From Pristionchus mayeri (Eukaryota; Nematoda; Chromadorea; Rhabditida; Neodiplogasteridae): DNA of 64,000 bases. Where the stretch lies: NCBI GenBank assembly GCA_036245805.1, contig BTRK01000001.1, positions 7,254,001 through 7,318,000 of the forward strand. Direction: 5' to 3'. Under the pieces are notes generated by a model. The model made no database searches, was not told where the DNA came from, and was given only the letters and a program-made list of their open reading frames with translations. Both the position numbers and the translations under genes were made by a program. Shown here one piece after another: positions 21,681-32,199 of the stretch; position 1 is the first letter of the stretch, and each line of letters opens with the position of its first letter.

Positions 21681-23018
21681 ATGTCCACTCTGTCGCAACC
21701 TCCCCGCCCCTTTCATCCATCAGTTCTAAATCCGGGATGGAATCCAAACAGAAAGGTAGCATTTGTTTATTGCAAATCGGGCATTAGTGAAACTATCATT
21801 GCTAGTATGATTCTAATAAGCTTTCAGAAGCACCAGTTTCAAAGACAGATGAAGACCACTCTGGACGAGGACGAGAAGAAGAAGAGGAGAAAGGAAAAGA
21901 GGAAGAGGCAGTAAGTATTGTTTCGTGTTTTGTTTTAACGAAATCTCAAAGAAGGCACTAGGTCGGATGAGAACCAAAAAATTACCCTTCTCCAGCATGA
22001 TCACAGTAGGCTACCAAAGTGTCAAAAATGCTTCTGTGAAAGTCCTACAGAAGGGTCTATTTTTTGGTTCTCATCCGGTGTAGTGCCCTCAAAGAATAGA
22101 CAACCAAAGTTTGTGTTTCCACTAGTTGAGAAGCTACTTAATGGCACTCGCTAATTAACAGAGAACAATCAACTATTTATTTATGTAGGAAAGAGAACAG
22201 AAAGAAGAAGACGGAAGAAGTGGACGTGGACGTGTTGAAGGTAGAGATGGACAGAGCAGCGCGCGCTGCTGCAGTGGCCACAGCAGACGCGCGCGCTGCT
22301 CAGGAAAGATACCGAGTCGCTGCCGGAGCGGCATGGGATTCGGTATGGAACTTTTGCTTTATGCGGGATAAAAATGCATCGATGTTCTCTTAAATGTGGC
22401 AGCTTGTTATTAGTATCAATTACAACACTTCGTGCAGAAGAACACGGCTGGATCATCAGCTGCAGCAGCTGCAGGAAAGGTGTCGCGGAAGGTATACAGA
22501 TAAGGGTTCACATTATGTGTAGTATATCATGCAGGCGCGCAACGATGCGACATCTACGACGGTGGGAACGACAGCAGCAGGAGCAGCTGTTTCGATGGGA
22601 GATAAGATGAAGATATGAAACCATACCTGTACAAGGTATGCAATATATATCGTTCAGGAGGAAATGGCGGGTAGCCATGCAGCAGCAGCTGCAGCAAGTC
22701 CGGCTCCATCGGAGAAGGTATAAAGCTTTAGGATTATATTATGTATACGATACCTTTCAGAGATTCAAGGTGATGAAGGCAGCCCCCACTTCTGCCCCTC
22801 CGGAACCACTCAACAAATTGGTTAGTAGATGACGTTTCTATGTTGGTCATGATATCATTCAGGGGGAGGACGGAAGAGGAAGAAAATAAATAGTGAGAAG
22901 GACAAGAAGCGAGTGAATGAAGAAGAGAAGGAAAAGACTGTGGAGGAAGAGTGGAAGGAGGAGATAGAGAAAGAGATGAGTGATCTTGAAATTGTGAATA
23001 ACATGGAGCAAGATTAGC
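21681..23018 (+). CDS. Ala/Lys-rich protein of the large transposon (unrecognised)
   Basis: Exons on plus: 21681-21755 (MSTLSQPPRPFHPSVLNP), 21828-21910 (KHQFQRQMKTTLDEDEKKKR), 22189-22342 (RKKKTEEVDVDVLKVEMDRA then alanine runs), 22438-22491 (NTAGSSAAAAAGKVSRK), about 22535-22590, about 22661-22718 (EEMAGSHAAAAAASPAPSEK), about 22760-22820 (FKVMKAAPTSAPPEPLNKL) and a last Lys/Glu-rich exon ending NNMEQD and a stop at 23018. The first four join in frame. Phases of the later exons do not all fit, so the 3' half of the model needs transcripts. The composition suggests a basic, largely disordered nucleic-acid-associated protein. Family unknown. The second intron carries a MITE (21,961-22,080). 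Confidence 0.5.
21961..22080. mobile_element. MITE, GGTCGGATGAGAACC family, in an intron
   Basis: Ends GGTCGGATGAGAACC and GGTTCTCATCCGG pair. Pairing extends outward as GGCACTA / TAGTGCC (21,953 and 22,083). The middle has AAATTACCCTTCT / AGAAGGGTCTATTTT. Confidence 0.82.
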
Positions 23019-23479
23019 ATATGTTCATTTTAGTGATATCGTATTCGATCTTTCTTGTGCTAAAGTCTCTCTAATCATAACGAATCCATCGATAGCGTAA
23101 CCAGTGTGGTATATACTAGAGTTAGCATTCTTGCGCAACCAAATCGTCAGTGGTTGAATCGATAATTATTTTCCCTCCTCACTCAACTCCGGTGATTGAT
23201 AGTCTTGCTAGTACTGTATATTATACTCCCTGCTAGAATGAATATAAGCTCGATTAGATTGACTAAGCGTGGTTGGATCTTGAATTTCAATATTCTTTTC
23301 AGAAGCTTATCAGGATATTGTAATTTCTGTTGAATAAACTTTGTTTTTTCCATGCAATAAAGAAGTTATGAGCATTAACCAAGAGATCTATGAGCTGAAT
23401 TATCTGGAGTTTGAACATCTCCTGTCATACTATGGATATTGTTGCAACTAATTCCTCGTATTTAACTCGCATTTAATAG

Positions 23480-26320
23480 ATGGGCCGACCCGGCAAAGGA
23501 AAAGTGGCTGCCCGACAAAGGGAGCAAGCGAAAGCGTAGGTTTTGTAGTATTATAATGCAATATCATTCATTGATGGCATACCATAAACGCGACATCGGT
23601 TATTGTTTAGTTGTGTTTGCTTTTCAGTGCGTCCCTTCAGGAACCGATGGATGTGGACGAGTCCGAGGCAGTCTTCGAGAAGGAGGAGGAGGAGGAGGTG
23701 GGCGAGTTTCCTCATAGTAGATCAGCAATGGACTATCATGTCTATCGGGCGGATTGCGAGACCAGGAAATGTCTTGAGAGCAAAGTGTCGTCACTCAGAA
23801 ATGAGAATGCGATTCTTCTCGAGTACATGGATCGGATCGCTGATGCTCTTTGCTTAGATGATAGTTACTCTAGTGGATCCACTCGAGAGAGAGGAGAAGC
23901 TATTGTTAGACGTGCGCACGGACTGCAGCGAGAGCTGCAAGATGTGCGTCACAGGGATCGTGAGCTCAGGCGGAACCTTGATGATGCGACTGCTAGTAAG
24001 AGTGAGCTCGGGCGCAAGCTTGAGAATGCGATTACTATTGAAAGCAGACTCGAGGTGATGCTTGATGAAACATCCGAAAAAGTGCGTGATCTCGAGTTTA
24101 ATCTCGATGAAGCGTCTGACCGTGAGCGCGGACTCCAAGCAAAGCTGGAAGAAGCACGATGCGAGAAACAGAGCAAAAAACAAGTGAACTCAAAGCCATT
24201 CACCGAGTGTGGGAAGTCAATGAGATTCGAAAGAATCAAGCTGGCATCGAAATCACTCGATCGAATTGCTGGTCGAGTTCCTCATCTAGTGACATTGCTG
24301 AATCAGCGCAGGGCGAAACATAAAGCACTCCGGTCCAGGTGTGGTGTGGTGAAGCCTTCTGATCTCATGCGCATGCCGCCAGAGAAAACACTGATGATGC
24401 AAGTGATGGTCGGCTTGTCCGATTCCGCTCTTGAGAGAATGCGAACTTTCTTGGAGAAGGAAAGTCGCAATATTCTCGCTCCACAAGCGAAGCTTCGTAA
24501 GTTTAAAGCCGAGCTGTGGGAGAAAGAGCACTGGATTTGCTCTAAGGACGAGAGAGGATCGATGAGGTCTCAGCAACTGCGAGATGTTCGAGCTACTCTT
24601 GTCAACCGTGTGAAAGACCAGTTCGATAAGGGATTGGTCGATCTCGATGGTGCATTTGGTGGCTCCCTTTGGTTCTGTCTTATCGGAGACAAAGGAAGTA
24701 CCACCACAAAGCTTGCTATTGAGATTGGCAATATTCCTCAATCGAATAGTGTCGACAATCTGATCGGGCGCTATGTTGGAGGCGACGATTACAAGGGCAT
24801 GAAGGAGCACCTGTCTTCGGTCATTGCCCAGGTGAACGATCTGTGTTCCAATCCTGTCATCGAGTTCGAGGACAAGGATGGAAACAAACGGTCGATCCCT
24901 GTGGTGATGTTCCTGACGGGTGACTACAAGTTCCTATGTAGTGTCCTCGGACATAGCGGACAGTCGTGCAATTTCAATTGCATCTACTGTACCCGTAAGA
25001 CTGCCCAGCAAGGTCCTGATCATGTGAAGATCGGTGATGTCGTTCTCATGCTGAGCAGCGTTGAGGAAGTGGGATGCATATGTGAATCCAGCATTGAGTG
25101 TGGCTCTCGAGCCGCTATTCAATATCCCCATCACACATGTAATCCCTCCTTCTCTCCACATTTTCATGGGATTGATTAATCCGTTCATGGATGCGTTGGA
25201 AGAAGAACTTCTTCTGCGTGACCTTGCTCAGGGAGGTTATCAGTCGCTTGACGACAAGAAGTCGGCTGAGAATGAGCTGGCGTCTATGAGAGAAAACCTG
25301 GACAGACTGAAGGCGTTCCATCAGAGCCTACAGTTAGAGCTTGGTTGGTGCTCCAGGGCGCTAGCCGTCCTGAATGAATTCAAGGATGGCAAGCTCAACC
25401 CTCGTTGTGTGGCGAGTGATGCAGTAACTCGATGCCATGAGTATTGTCTCTTGAGATCGAAGACTCTATCTCCCGTCCCCACTGAGATGAAGCACATGAT
25501 CACGTGCACCACGTGCAAGGGACGATTCCATCTGTTCTGTTGCGGTGCATACAGTCAGTTATACCGTGACATGGCTTTATCAGTGAATAACGAGGTTCGA
25601 TGCCAGATGCGCCCACAGTGCCTCGGTGACAATGTCGATCCAGATACTGTGAACGTGCTCGATGATCGTATCTCAGTTGCTCAGCAACAGGTAGACGCCT
25701 TCACTGCACTGGCCGCTAAGAAAGCTAAGGATGTGTCCGAGTGCGAATCCAAGATCGCTAATCTGAAGGATATTATCCTAAGGAACAGTGGTCCAAATGC
25801 ACGCGCACTGGAGGCTGTGTACAAGAAATTGGGAGTGACACGGAAGAAGTATTTCAACCAGTTCACTGGCAATGAGGTGCACAGCCTTCTGCGTAAGGAC
25901 GCACCTAAGATGCTGTGGGCTCTCAGTAGCAACCCCAAGCGGGAAGCGTACAGAGATGCCATGGAAGCGCTGGGGGAGCTGCAGAGTGCTGCAAAGGCTC
26001 AATTCCTGACTGAGGTCGAGATCGCACAGTTCGATGCAAATGTGCTCAGGTTCAGGAAAGCCTGGGCTGATGCCGATCCCTCATTCAGTGTTACTCCTAA
26101 AGCGCATATGATCCTGCGTCACGTGAGCGAGTTCATGCACCAGTTCAAGACCTGGGGCAAGATGTGTGAGCAGCCCATCGAGGCATTGCATGCACTCATC
26201 AATAAAATCGAGCCACGTTTCATCGCAGTGAAATGCGAGGAGCATAAGTGGTTGCTGATCACTAGGGAACTTACCATTCGCACCTCTCTCAGACAGCATA
26301 CTGTAGATACTCTTTGGTAA
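23480..26320 (+). CDS. RAG1/Transib-like DDE transposase with internal PHD-like finger
   Basis: Exons 23480-23535, 23628-25012 and 25059-26320 join to 900 residues. The 46-nt intron 25013-25058 explains what otherwise looks like a frameshift. The ATG follows an AATAG acceptor. Residues about 50-200 are heptad-rich. The core reads WFCLIGDKGSTTTKL (Asp373), MFLTGDYKFLCSVLGHSG (Asp451), FNCIYC (Cys470, Cys473), IPPSLHIFMGLINPFM, TPKAHMILRHVSEF (His830, His835) and CEQPIEALHALIN (Glu855). Cys lie at +19 and +22 from the second Asp, the His are five apart, and Glu is at +20 from the second His. From memory these are the spacings of human RAG1 D708/C727/C730, H937/H942 and E962. A C4HC3 pattern (C606, C610, C630, C633, H638, C641, C662, C668) forms a PHD-like finger between the second Asp and the Glu. 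The role as the element's recombinase is inferred. Confidence 0.75.
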
Positions 26321-26400
26321 ATTCACTACTCGCAAATTCCATCTTTACATATAAGCTAAGCCATCCTAGTGATATAATTATTGCTAACCAACTCTTTACA

Positions 26401-28083
26401 GATCGCACCTCTCCTCCGCCAACGAGCGACAGTTCGACTCCTCTCCCTCAAGAAGCATCAACACGACCCTCCCAAGCAGCTCCTCTCGTTGTGAGTACCA
26501 TCTAGTTTCCATCTGGTATCATATTCAACAGATCGTGTTTGGAGGTATGTTCATTCTCTTGTTCCTTAGGACATTCGTTGCATCACGCGTATGTTCCTTA
26601 AAAAAGACTCCAACAAATCTTCCGGGAAACAACCTGGGATTATGGTGCTTACAGAGGATACTTTTCTGTGAAAAATGCATACCACTATGATCAACACCCT
26701 CGAGAACCCCTTGTCCCAATGTTTCGAAAGAAATGGTGTGCCAAAACCCCTTGAGACATTCTCCGATTCGTCTATGCAACACTTCTAATTAATTTATAAT
26801 CTCAATTAATTTATTGTAGAACCCAGTTAAGGCCAAGATCGTGATCCCCTCGGATAGCCAGATAGATGATCAGCCCAGATTGCACAGCAGGCCCCAGTCT
26901 GACGACAGCACGGACAAGGTTTGTTTCTCGTTATTTCTCCCCTCCCCATCTCAATCACTTCATCGCAGGTACATCTGACGTACATTCGTCCTGCCTATCG
27001 CACTACTTCGTACACTTCGAGGTCGAGCTCTGGTGGTTCTTCTCTCTCCAGTGTCTCCCCCAGCAAGGACGGACAAACTCAATAAGTATATTTACAACTC
27101 CTCTTGTGTTTCATGATGAAATTGCCCTTATTTCATCATCCCTTGCAGCTTCAAGTTCGACCATCGCTCTCTGAGCGCTCAGCATGGTCCTTATGCCGTC
27201 TACTTCAACAGTGGGGCGTCGGTTCAACACCTCTCCCTCAAGACTCATTGACACGACCCTCCCAAGCAGCTCCTTTCGCTGTTAGTTCTAGCTTATCTTC
27301 TATTCTTATCATAGAAATGACATAGTGCCTGGATGGACAAACCAATCTGGCCTAATTTTTTTTTAATATTGAGGGCTTCCCAGCAGCAGCAGAACTACGC
27401 TCCTAGCGAGTCAGGCTATTCGCACTCTTTTGAGTCCTCCTCCTGCTACTTCATCTATGGCTCTTGCTACAGCGACAGGCACGACGGAAAGGCAAGTACT
27501 ATAGAAGGCCTGAATGGGGTGCCAGTAGTTCATGGGCTGTTAGTGTTATTTAGAATGATTAGACAACGGCTTCTGTTTCACAGAGGCGTAGATATCTAGT
27601 TCGCCCAAAGCAGAGTTTACTTGTCAGGGGATACCGCCATCGATATTCTGGTATTTTATTGTATAGCCAGTCCGATTATCTGTTTGTCAATAGCTCGGAT
27701 ATTTTCATCATCAAATGTTCCTTCTTTCAGCAACTTCTGCAACTCCGTTCGTATGTCTCCTCTGAGATGGTCGAACAAGAAGTATGCATCTTCTGCTACC
27801 AATTTGCCGTCCACTACGCCCAATCTCGTTCCTCTCCCCAGAGTGACCGACAGAGGATACTGGAGAGGACATGCCCTCAAGGAGTGAGCAGGATCGTGTA
27901 CGTTCCTTTACCATATCTGACAAATTTATGCTAATACCTAGTTGAAATTCATCGATATCTCGGTTGCAGTTGTCCTCGTACTCTCCACTGAGTTTGTTCC
28001 CTGTGTGGATCAACTGGCCTCAGTGCCCATCTCACCAACTTCTGCCCCATCGCGAAGAAGCACACCTCTTCCTACTGAGTGAT
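26401..28083 (+). CDS. Ser/Thr/Pro-rich multi-exon gene of the large transposon (unrecognised)
   Basis: Plus-strand exons with good borders include 26,401-26,489 (SSTPLPQEASTRPSQAAPLV), 26,820-26,919 (NPVKAKIVIPSDSQIDDQPR), about 26,969-27,081 (VHLTYIRPAYRTTSYTSRSS), about 27,150-27,280 (GSTPLPQDSLTRPSQAAPFA, a duplicate of the first motif), about 27,368-27,493, about 27,582-27,650 (RRRYLVRPKQSLLVRGYRHR), about 27,731-27,887 and a last exon ending RRSTPLPTE and a stop at 28083. The repeated STPLP motif suggests exon duplication. Composition is low-complexity and basic in places. No known domain is seen. It could be one gene or the tail of the transposase transcript. The joins are uncertain. 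Confidence 0.4.
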
Positions 28084-28437
28084 CTACCCTCAATTAATTA
28101 GTGATTAGATCATCACTTTATCATCGGTTCCTGCGGAAGTATTTTCTCTTTGTCAATAGTAAAACCCTTCTAATCACTTTCTATTCAATTGTGTTTCAAA
28201 TATCATCATAATTCCGACTCATCTAGAAGCCATCAACTTTTGAAATTCTCGTAGTGGAAATTATTACTTAAATAGTATGCAAATCTTGTAAATAAATATG
28301 TATTCATCGAATGAATTGATATAAAGCAATAATAAAAATAATTAAAAATATTAAAAGACTTCTAAATTATTGTAGAAAATACTAAAGTATGACCAAGAGA
28401 AGAGCGCGCGCCCTTTCGCACGCGTTCGCCATGCGTT

Positions 28438-28474
28438 GCGGTTTTTGACGCGTCGGACTCTCTAACGGGCCGTG
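28438..28474 (-). repeat. Right terminal sequence of the RAG1/Transib-like transposon
   Basis: Read inward from 28474: CACGGCC, then 19 bp, then the A-rich block TCAAAAACC followed by GCAACGC. The first 12 bp are identical to the left end. Confidence 0.75.
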
Positions 28475-28479
28475 CAGCT

Positions 28480-29554
28480 GGAATGGCGGCAGTGTTGAGT
28501 GGAGGAAGGAGATCGCCAGCAGATTCAGTACGTCATGAAGTGAGTTTCCTGAGAAACATTTAATTATTGTCGAGCCCGGAGTGTTACAATCATTGTCCAT
28601 CCCAGTGGGAACAAGTTATGAAAACGCATTGCTACATGAAAATGCAAGGACGAAATGCCACCTTTTTCGGAAATTGTATTAAAATAAAAGTGCTGAAATA
28701 GAATAGATATGTTAGATCGAAATGTCCATCTCAACTATTTCCGAATCAATGTATTCTAGATACCTCATCGCAGCACAAAACCACAGGGAGATACGTATTC
28801 AAAAATATTGGTGTTTCGAATATTTATCCGCAACCTGGATGAAGTGTATTGCACACCCTCGATGTCATGTGCTCTTGCAACCCTAGTGAGACACAAAACC
28901 ACTAGGACCACAAGGACCAAATCCGCAACGTAGAAATTAGAAAAACTCCTTATTGGAACAAAGTTCTCTCTAGCTCGCATTCTCCATTTCTCTCTGTCGC
29001 CGACTAGCCGTTTTCTCTCTCGCCTTTTCTTGCCAAGTGCGGCACGAAATCACAATGTCGCAATGAATGCACGAAGCTCGCAGCGTGAAATAGCAAAACC
29101 GGCGCATTTTATCAACACTTTTTGGGGTAAACACTCTCAACCTGGCTGGTCCTCAGTGAGGACTCATCACTCTCTCCCTCGTCATATGGACAGCCCGATA
29201 GTGGGTGATAAGGAGAGATTCCCTCCCATTTACTCACATGTTCCTCCCTCTGCCCCTCGAAGAATCCATTATTGAGTGTCCATCATCGAAGTTCGATGAG
29301 CATTCGACGAAGACGGATAGAGAGAGCCATCTTTAAAATATTTTAATTACTGCGGCTATAAAATATTGAGAATTTGTAACAAATATTGCATCGTTTTTTT
29401 CTAACCTCGGCTATGTATTTGCAAGTCAGAATAAGCTATCGGGCATGCGCCTTGCACAATCTGGGAAAACAATTGCGGAGAAGCTCTTCAAACTCAACAG
29501 CACACTTTCTATAACAACATTGAAGCTTTCTTGAAGCATGAATTCACCAGTAGA
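28480..29554. other. No supportable gene
   Basis: Scattered short frames only. A hydrophobic minus frame at 28,765-28,980 (FYVADLVLVVLVVLCL) lacks matching exons. Confidence 0.4.
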
Positions 29555-29757
29555 TGTCCACGCCGGCGGCGGCTCAGCAACCATCAACCCCGGGTCATGA
29601 TTTTTTGGCAGCTAGAGGGGAATCCTAAGCCATGCCAGGCCTACCCAATGCGTCCCAACTTGTATTTGTCGGCTACGGTAGTTCGGGTTACGGTAGCCGA
29701 CAAAATCATAATCATGACCCGGTGTTTATGGTTGCTGGGTCGCCGCCGTCGTGGACA
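29555..29757. mobile_element. Hairpin MITE, about 203 bp
   Basis: TGTCCACGCCGGCGGCGG pairs with the right end CGCCGCCGTCGTGGACA; CAGCAACCAT and GGGTCATGATT are also paired. The centre includes a GGCTACGGTAG / CGGTAGCC inner hairpin. Confidence 0.85.
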
Positions 29758-30159
29758 GCTATGATCTCACCCCATGAGCATACGTATAAAAGCATGCTAA
29801 CCCCGTACTTAATCCTGTCCAGCTAGTCACTAGGTTATACGGTGTATCCCCTTGTACAACTGTCTTTCGTCAGCGGTATTTTTTTATCTTGCTCCTCCAC
29901 TACAAGCAGGTAGAAGCAAAAAAATAATTCGAACTAAGTCATTTCCATCACCGCGTGGATTTCCGCTTCGCGGCTTGGATTACTCACGTCACATTTACTT
30001 CCCTTGAACACTGACTCCATTCAGAGACATTTGCTAACCACCTGTTGAAATCAGACCGTTGCTTGATCACTTTTCGCCAACCCTCATGTTTCATTTTACA
30101 GCAGCAACATAATTTAAAATTTCAAAAAGCAACGGTAATTCTACAAAAACAATCGATGT

Positions 30160-31345
30160 CACCCAGGTCATTCGCGCTTCGCCAGATGTACTACTCCCAG
30201 AGTGCTCTCGGCCACTGATACACTGCTCCCAAATTGCATTAAGGCTTCAACTGAAGTATTAAAAGCAAACTCGCTCACCCGCCCTCACTGACTTGTCCGT
30301 CCGTCCGCAGAGGCGCGGACACGCGGAAAAGTCCGCACCCGGTCGATCTAGGCTGCAATCAGTGTAGAAAGAGAGGCGCCTGCAACGAAGTACAATGGAC
30401 GAGCCTCTTCCACGTAAACAACAATCATCCAATCACTGCCTGAATTTCGTAATGCACTTCTTCTATCTCGTTACACCAGTAACAAAACAAATGGAAACAA
30501 GGTCGTATGAATATCGACCTAAAACAATGATTCGTATCGTCAATGGCATTCGCGCTTCGCAACTGATATTACTATTGTGGTTGCAGACCCGCTCTGGTCT
30601 AGTCCTCCATCGCCGTCGGTAGGCGGCCGATCGAGGCTGCGTCCAGAGTAGAAAGAGATGCGCCTGCAATGAACCACGATGGGGAGAGGATGGTACACTT
30701 GCTTATATCACCAGAAGCATTCGCGCTTCGCAACTGACATAACTAGTATACTTGATTACCCGCTCTGGTCTAGTCTTCCATTGCATTCGGGAGGCGGCCA
30801 ATCGGGGCTGCAGTCGGGAGAGAAAGAGAGACGCCTGTAAAGGAATCTAACTATTAGTTCTGACAGTCAAGCAGTGATCCCAGTAATTGAGTATTGTTAT
30901 ACATTCCATATTCCCGTCACACCAGTCACCATGCGCAAACAAATGGGAAACAAGGTCGTGGGAATCTGGCCCTAAACAACCATCTGTATCGCCTAGAATT
31001 TTTTGCGCTTCACCATTGATATTACTTTCGAAATTTCCGCGATCTATGATCAATCGAAAGCGCTGTATTTACTAAACAACCAGCTTTGTCTTTCTCCAGT
31101 AGATACAGTAAGTGCTTGCTCCATAAATGGACCAGGTGCTATCAAGTTTCTTTGCAGTCATACATATTCCACAACCACCTTATCACCGTTTATTGAATAA
31201 ATATAATCGTTAAACTAAATGGGCTCACCCGTCCTCCTCGAATCATCCAGTGCAGTCATCAACCGGCGAATTGAGGCCGCAGTCGGTGGAGAAAGCGACA
31301 GGTCTGAGGGTGGGAGGTAATAGCTGAGGGGGCTGCTTTTAGTTC
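30160..31345 (-). repeat. Four decayed exon-like direct repeats
   Basis: Units near 30,170-30,385, 30,545-30,665, 30,715-30,835 and 31,229-31,345 share, on plus, CATTCGCGCTTCGC..ACTG, CCCGCTCTGGTCTAGTC, GCGGCCGATCGAGGCTGC and GAGAAAGAGAGRCGCCTG. On minus each reads like an exon SLSxPTAASIGRLPTAMED ending in a GG|GT donor. Only the last (31,345-31,229; SPPTAASIRRLMTALDDSRR) is open throughout; others contain a TAG. This suggests tandem exon duplication followed by decay. Confidence 0.5.
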
Positions 31346-31702
31346 CTGAATAAATTATCTTCACGCTACTCAAAGAGATCGTAATGAACGCAATAGTAAT
31401 ATATATAGTGAATTTAGCGCGCAAAAGGAAGGTAGAGTGCACTTGTACACACAAGGTAGGCAGTCAATGACAAGCACGCTCATAACTGCTGAAGATCTAT
31501 AGTATTTACCTTGGCTAACGGCTTAGGGCCATATTTTTAATAATATTAAGCATAATACCGCGATAAAGGGGGTAGTAAAACACGAAAACAAAGCAAATAT
31601 GGCGGAATGTTTGCCAAGTTACCTCCTCTCCATACGCAAACTTTTCCGGGTTGGCAGCATCAGCACCAGAGTACCGCCTGTCAACGCCGTCACTCTTCGC
31701 AG
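31229..31702 (-). CDS. Two exons of an unrecognised minus-strand gene
   Basis: Exon 31702-31623 lies between a CATTCAG acceptor and a GTAACT donor and reads AKSDGVDRRYSGADAANPEK. Exon 31345-31229 follows an ATTCAG acceptor and reads TKSSPLSYYLPPSDLSLSPP, ending before GTGAGC. Borders are good but start and stop are not found. Degenerate copies of the second exon lie downstream at 30.2-30.8 kb. Confidence 0.35.
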
Positions 31703-32004
31703 CTGAATGAGTGCTAAATTAAACAAAAATATCGCAATTACGAATCAAAAGCTCGGTAAAATGAAAAATACGAATTCAAACGGCTAAGTCGTACTAGAGA
31801 GCCGGAAGAAAAACAAAAGTTTGACGATTTCTTACAGAACTCAATCATGAACTAATTTTATTTTTGAAACCGGATGTTCACGGGTACCCGCGGGTTTTCT
31901 GGCAAAGCTTGGCAAGGCAATATTTTGCCATATTTTAGCCTAATTTACTCGATCTTTCTTATGCCTGTTTCTTCCACTCGTATTACCGGTGTTTCCTTCA
32001 GACA

Positions 32005-32193
32005 ATGGCTAGGAGACTCGCTCGATTGCTCCTGTTTATAAGCGTTTACATGGATCTTCGGAGCGATTCAACCACTGGTGAGTCTTTCGTTCAAAATATT
32101 ATTTGAGCGTGTTCAACTCGCGTAAACTGGCTATTTCACAAACTCGCAGGGCCAAACCGTCATCGCCACAAACATCCGAACCTTTTGGAGTGA
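32005..32193 (+). CDS. Predicted small secreted peptide, 38 residues, two exons
   Basis: ATG 32005 lies 3 bp after a TTCCTTCAG acceptor, as expected for a trans-spliced leader. Exon 32005-32077 ends at GTGAGT; exon 32150-32193 follows CTCGCAG and ends at TGA. The peptide starts MARRLARLLLFISVYMDLRS, a short hydrophobic signal-like N-terminus, and ends GPNRHRHKHPNLLE, a basic His/Arg tail. The phase is kept across the intron. No family is recognised. It could be a secreted peptide or the start of a longer gene with alternative splicing. Confidence 0.4.
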
Positions 32194-32199
32194 AAGCGA

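Larger units (their letters stand above)
20412..28474 (+). mobile_element. 8.06-kb DNA transposon with RAG1/Transib-like transposase and two further genes
   Basis: The left end CACGGCCCGTTA (20412) and its exact complement ending at 28474 are flanked by CAGCT (20407-20411 and 28475-28479), a 5-bp target duplication. Further conserved blocks near both ends are AGTCCG and AAAACCGCRACGC, at different distances from the terminus. Inside, on plus, are an Ala/Lys-rich gene (21.7-23.0 kb), the transposase-like gene (23,480-26,320) and a Ser/Pro-rich gene (26.4-28.08 kb). A 5-bp GC-containing duplication and CAC termini are the hallmarks of Transib and RAG-type elements. CMC elements share CAC ends but usually make 2-4 bp duplications. 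Element borders are directly visible; the superfamily is inferred. Confidence 0.85.

Noticed and set aside
25008..25180. Frameshift pseudogene call for the RAG1-like gene
   Set aside because: A 46-nt intron with GT/AG borders restores a single frame, so a frameshift is not needed.
29640..29720. GGGTTACGGTAG words as a regulatory motif
   Set aside because: Similar TTACGGTA words recur in several unrelated repeats of the window (40,030; 42,081) and look like general repeat content.
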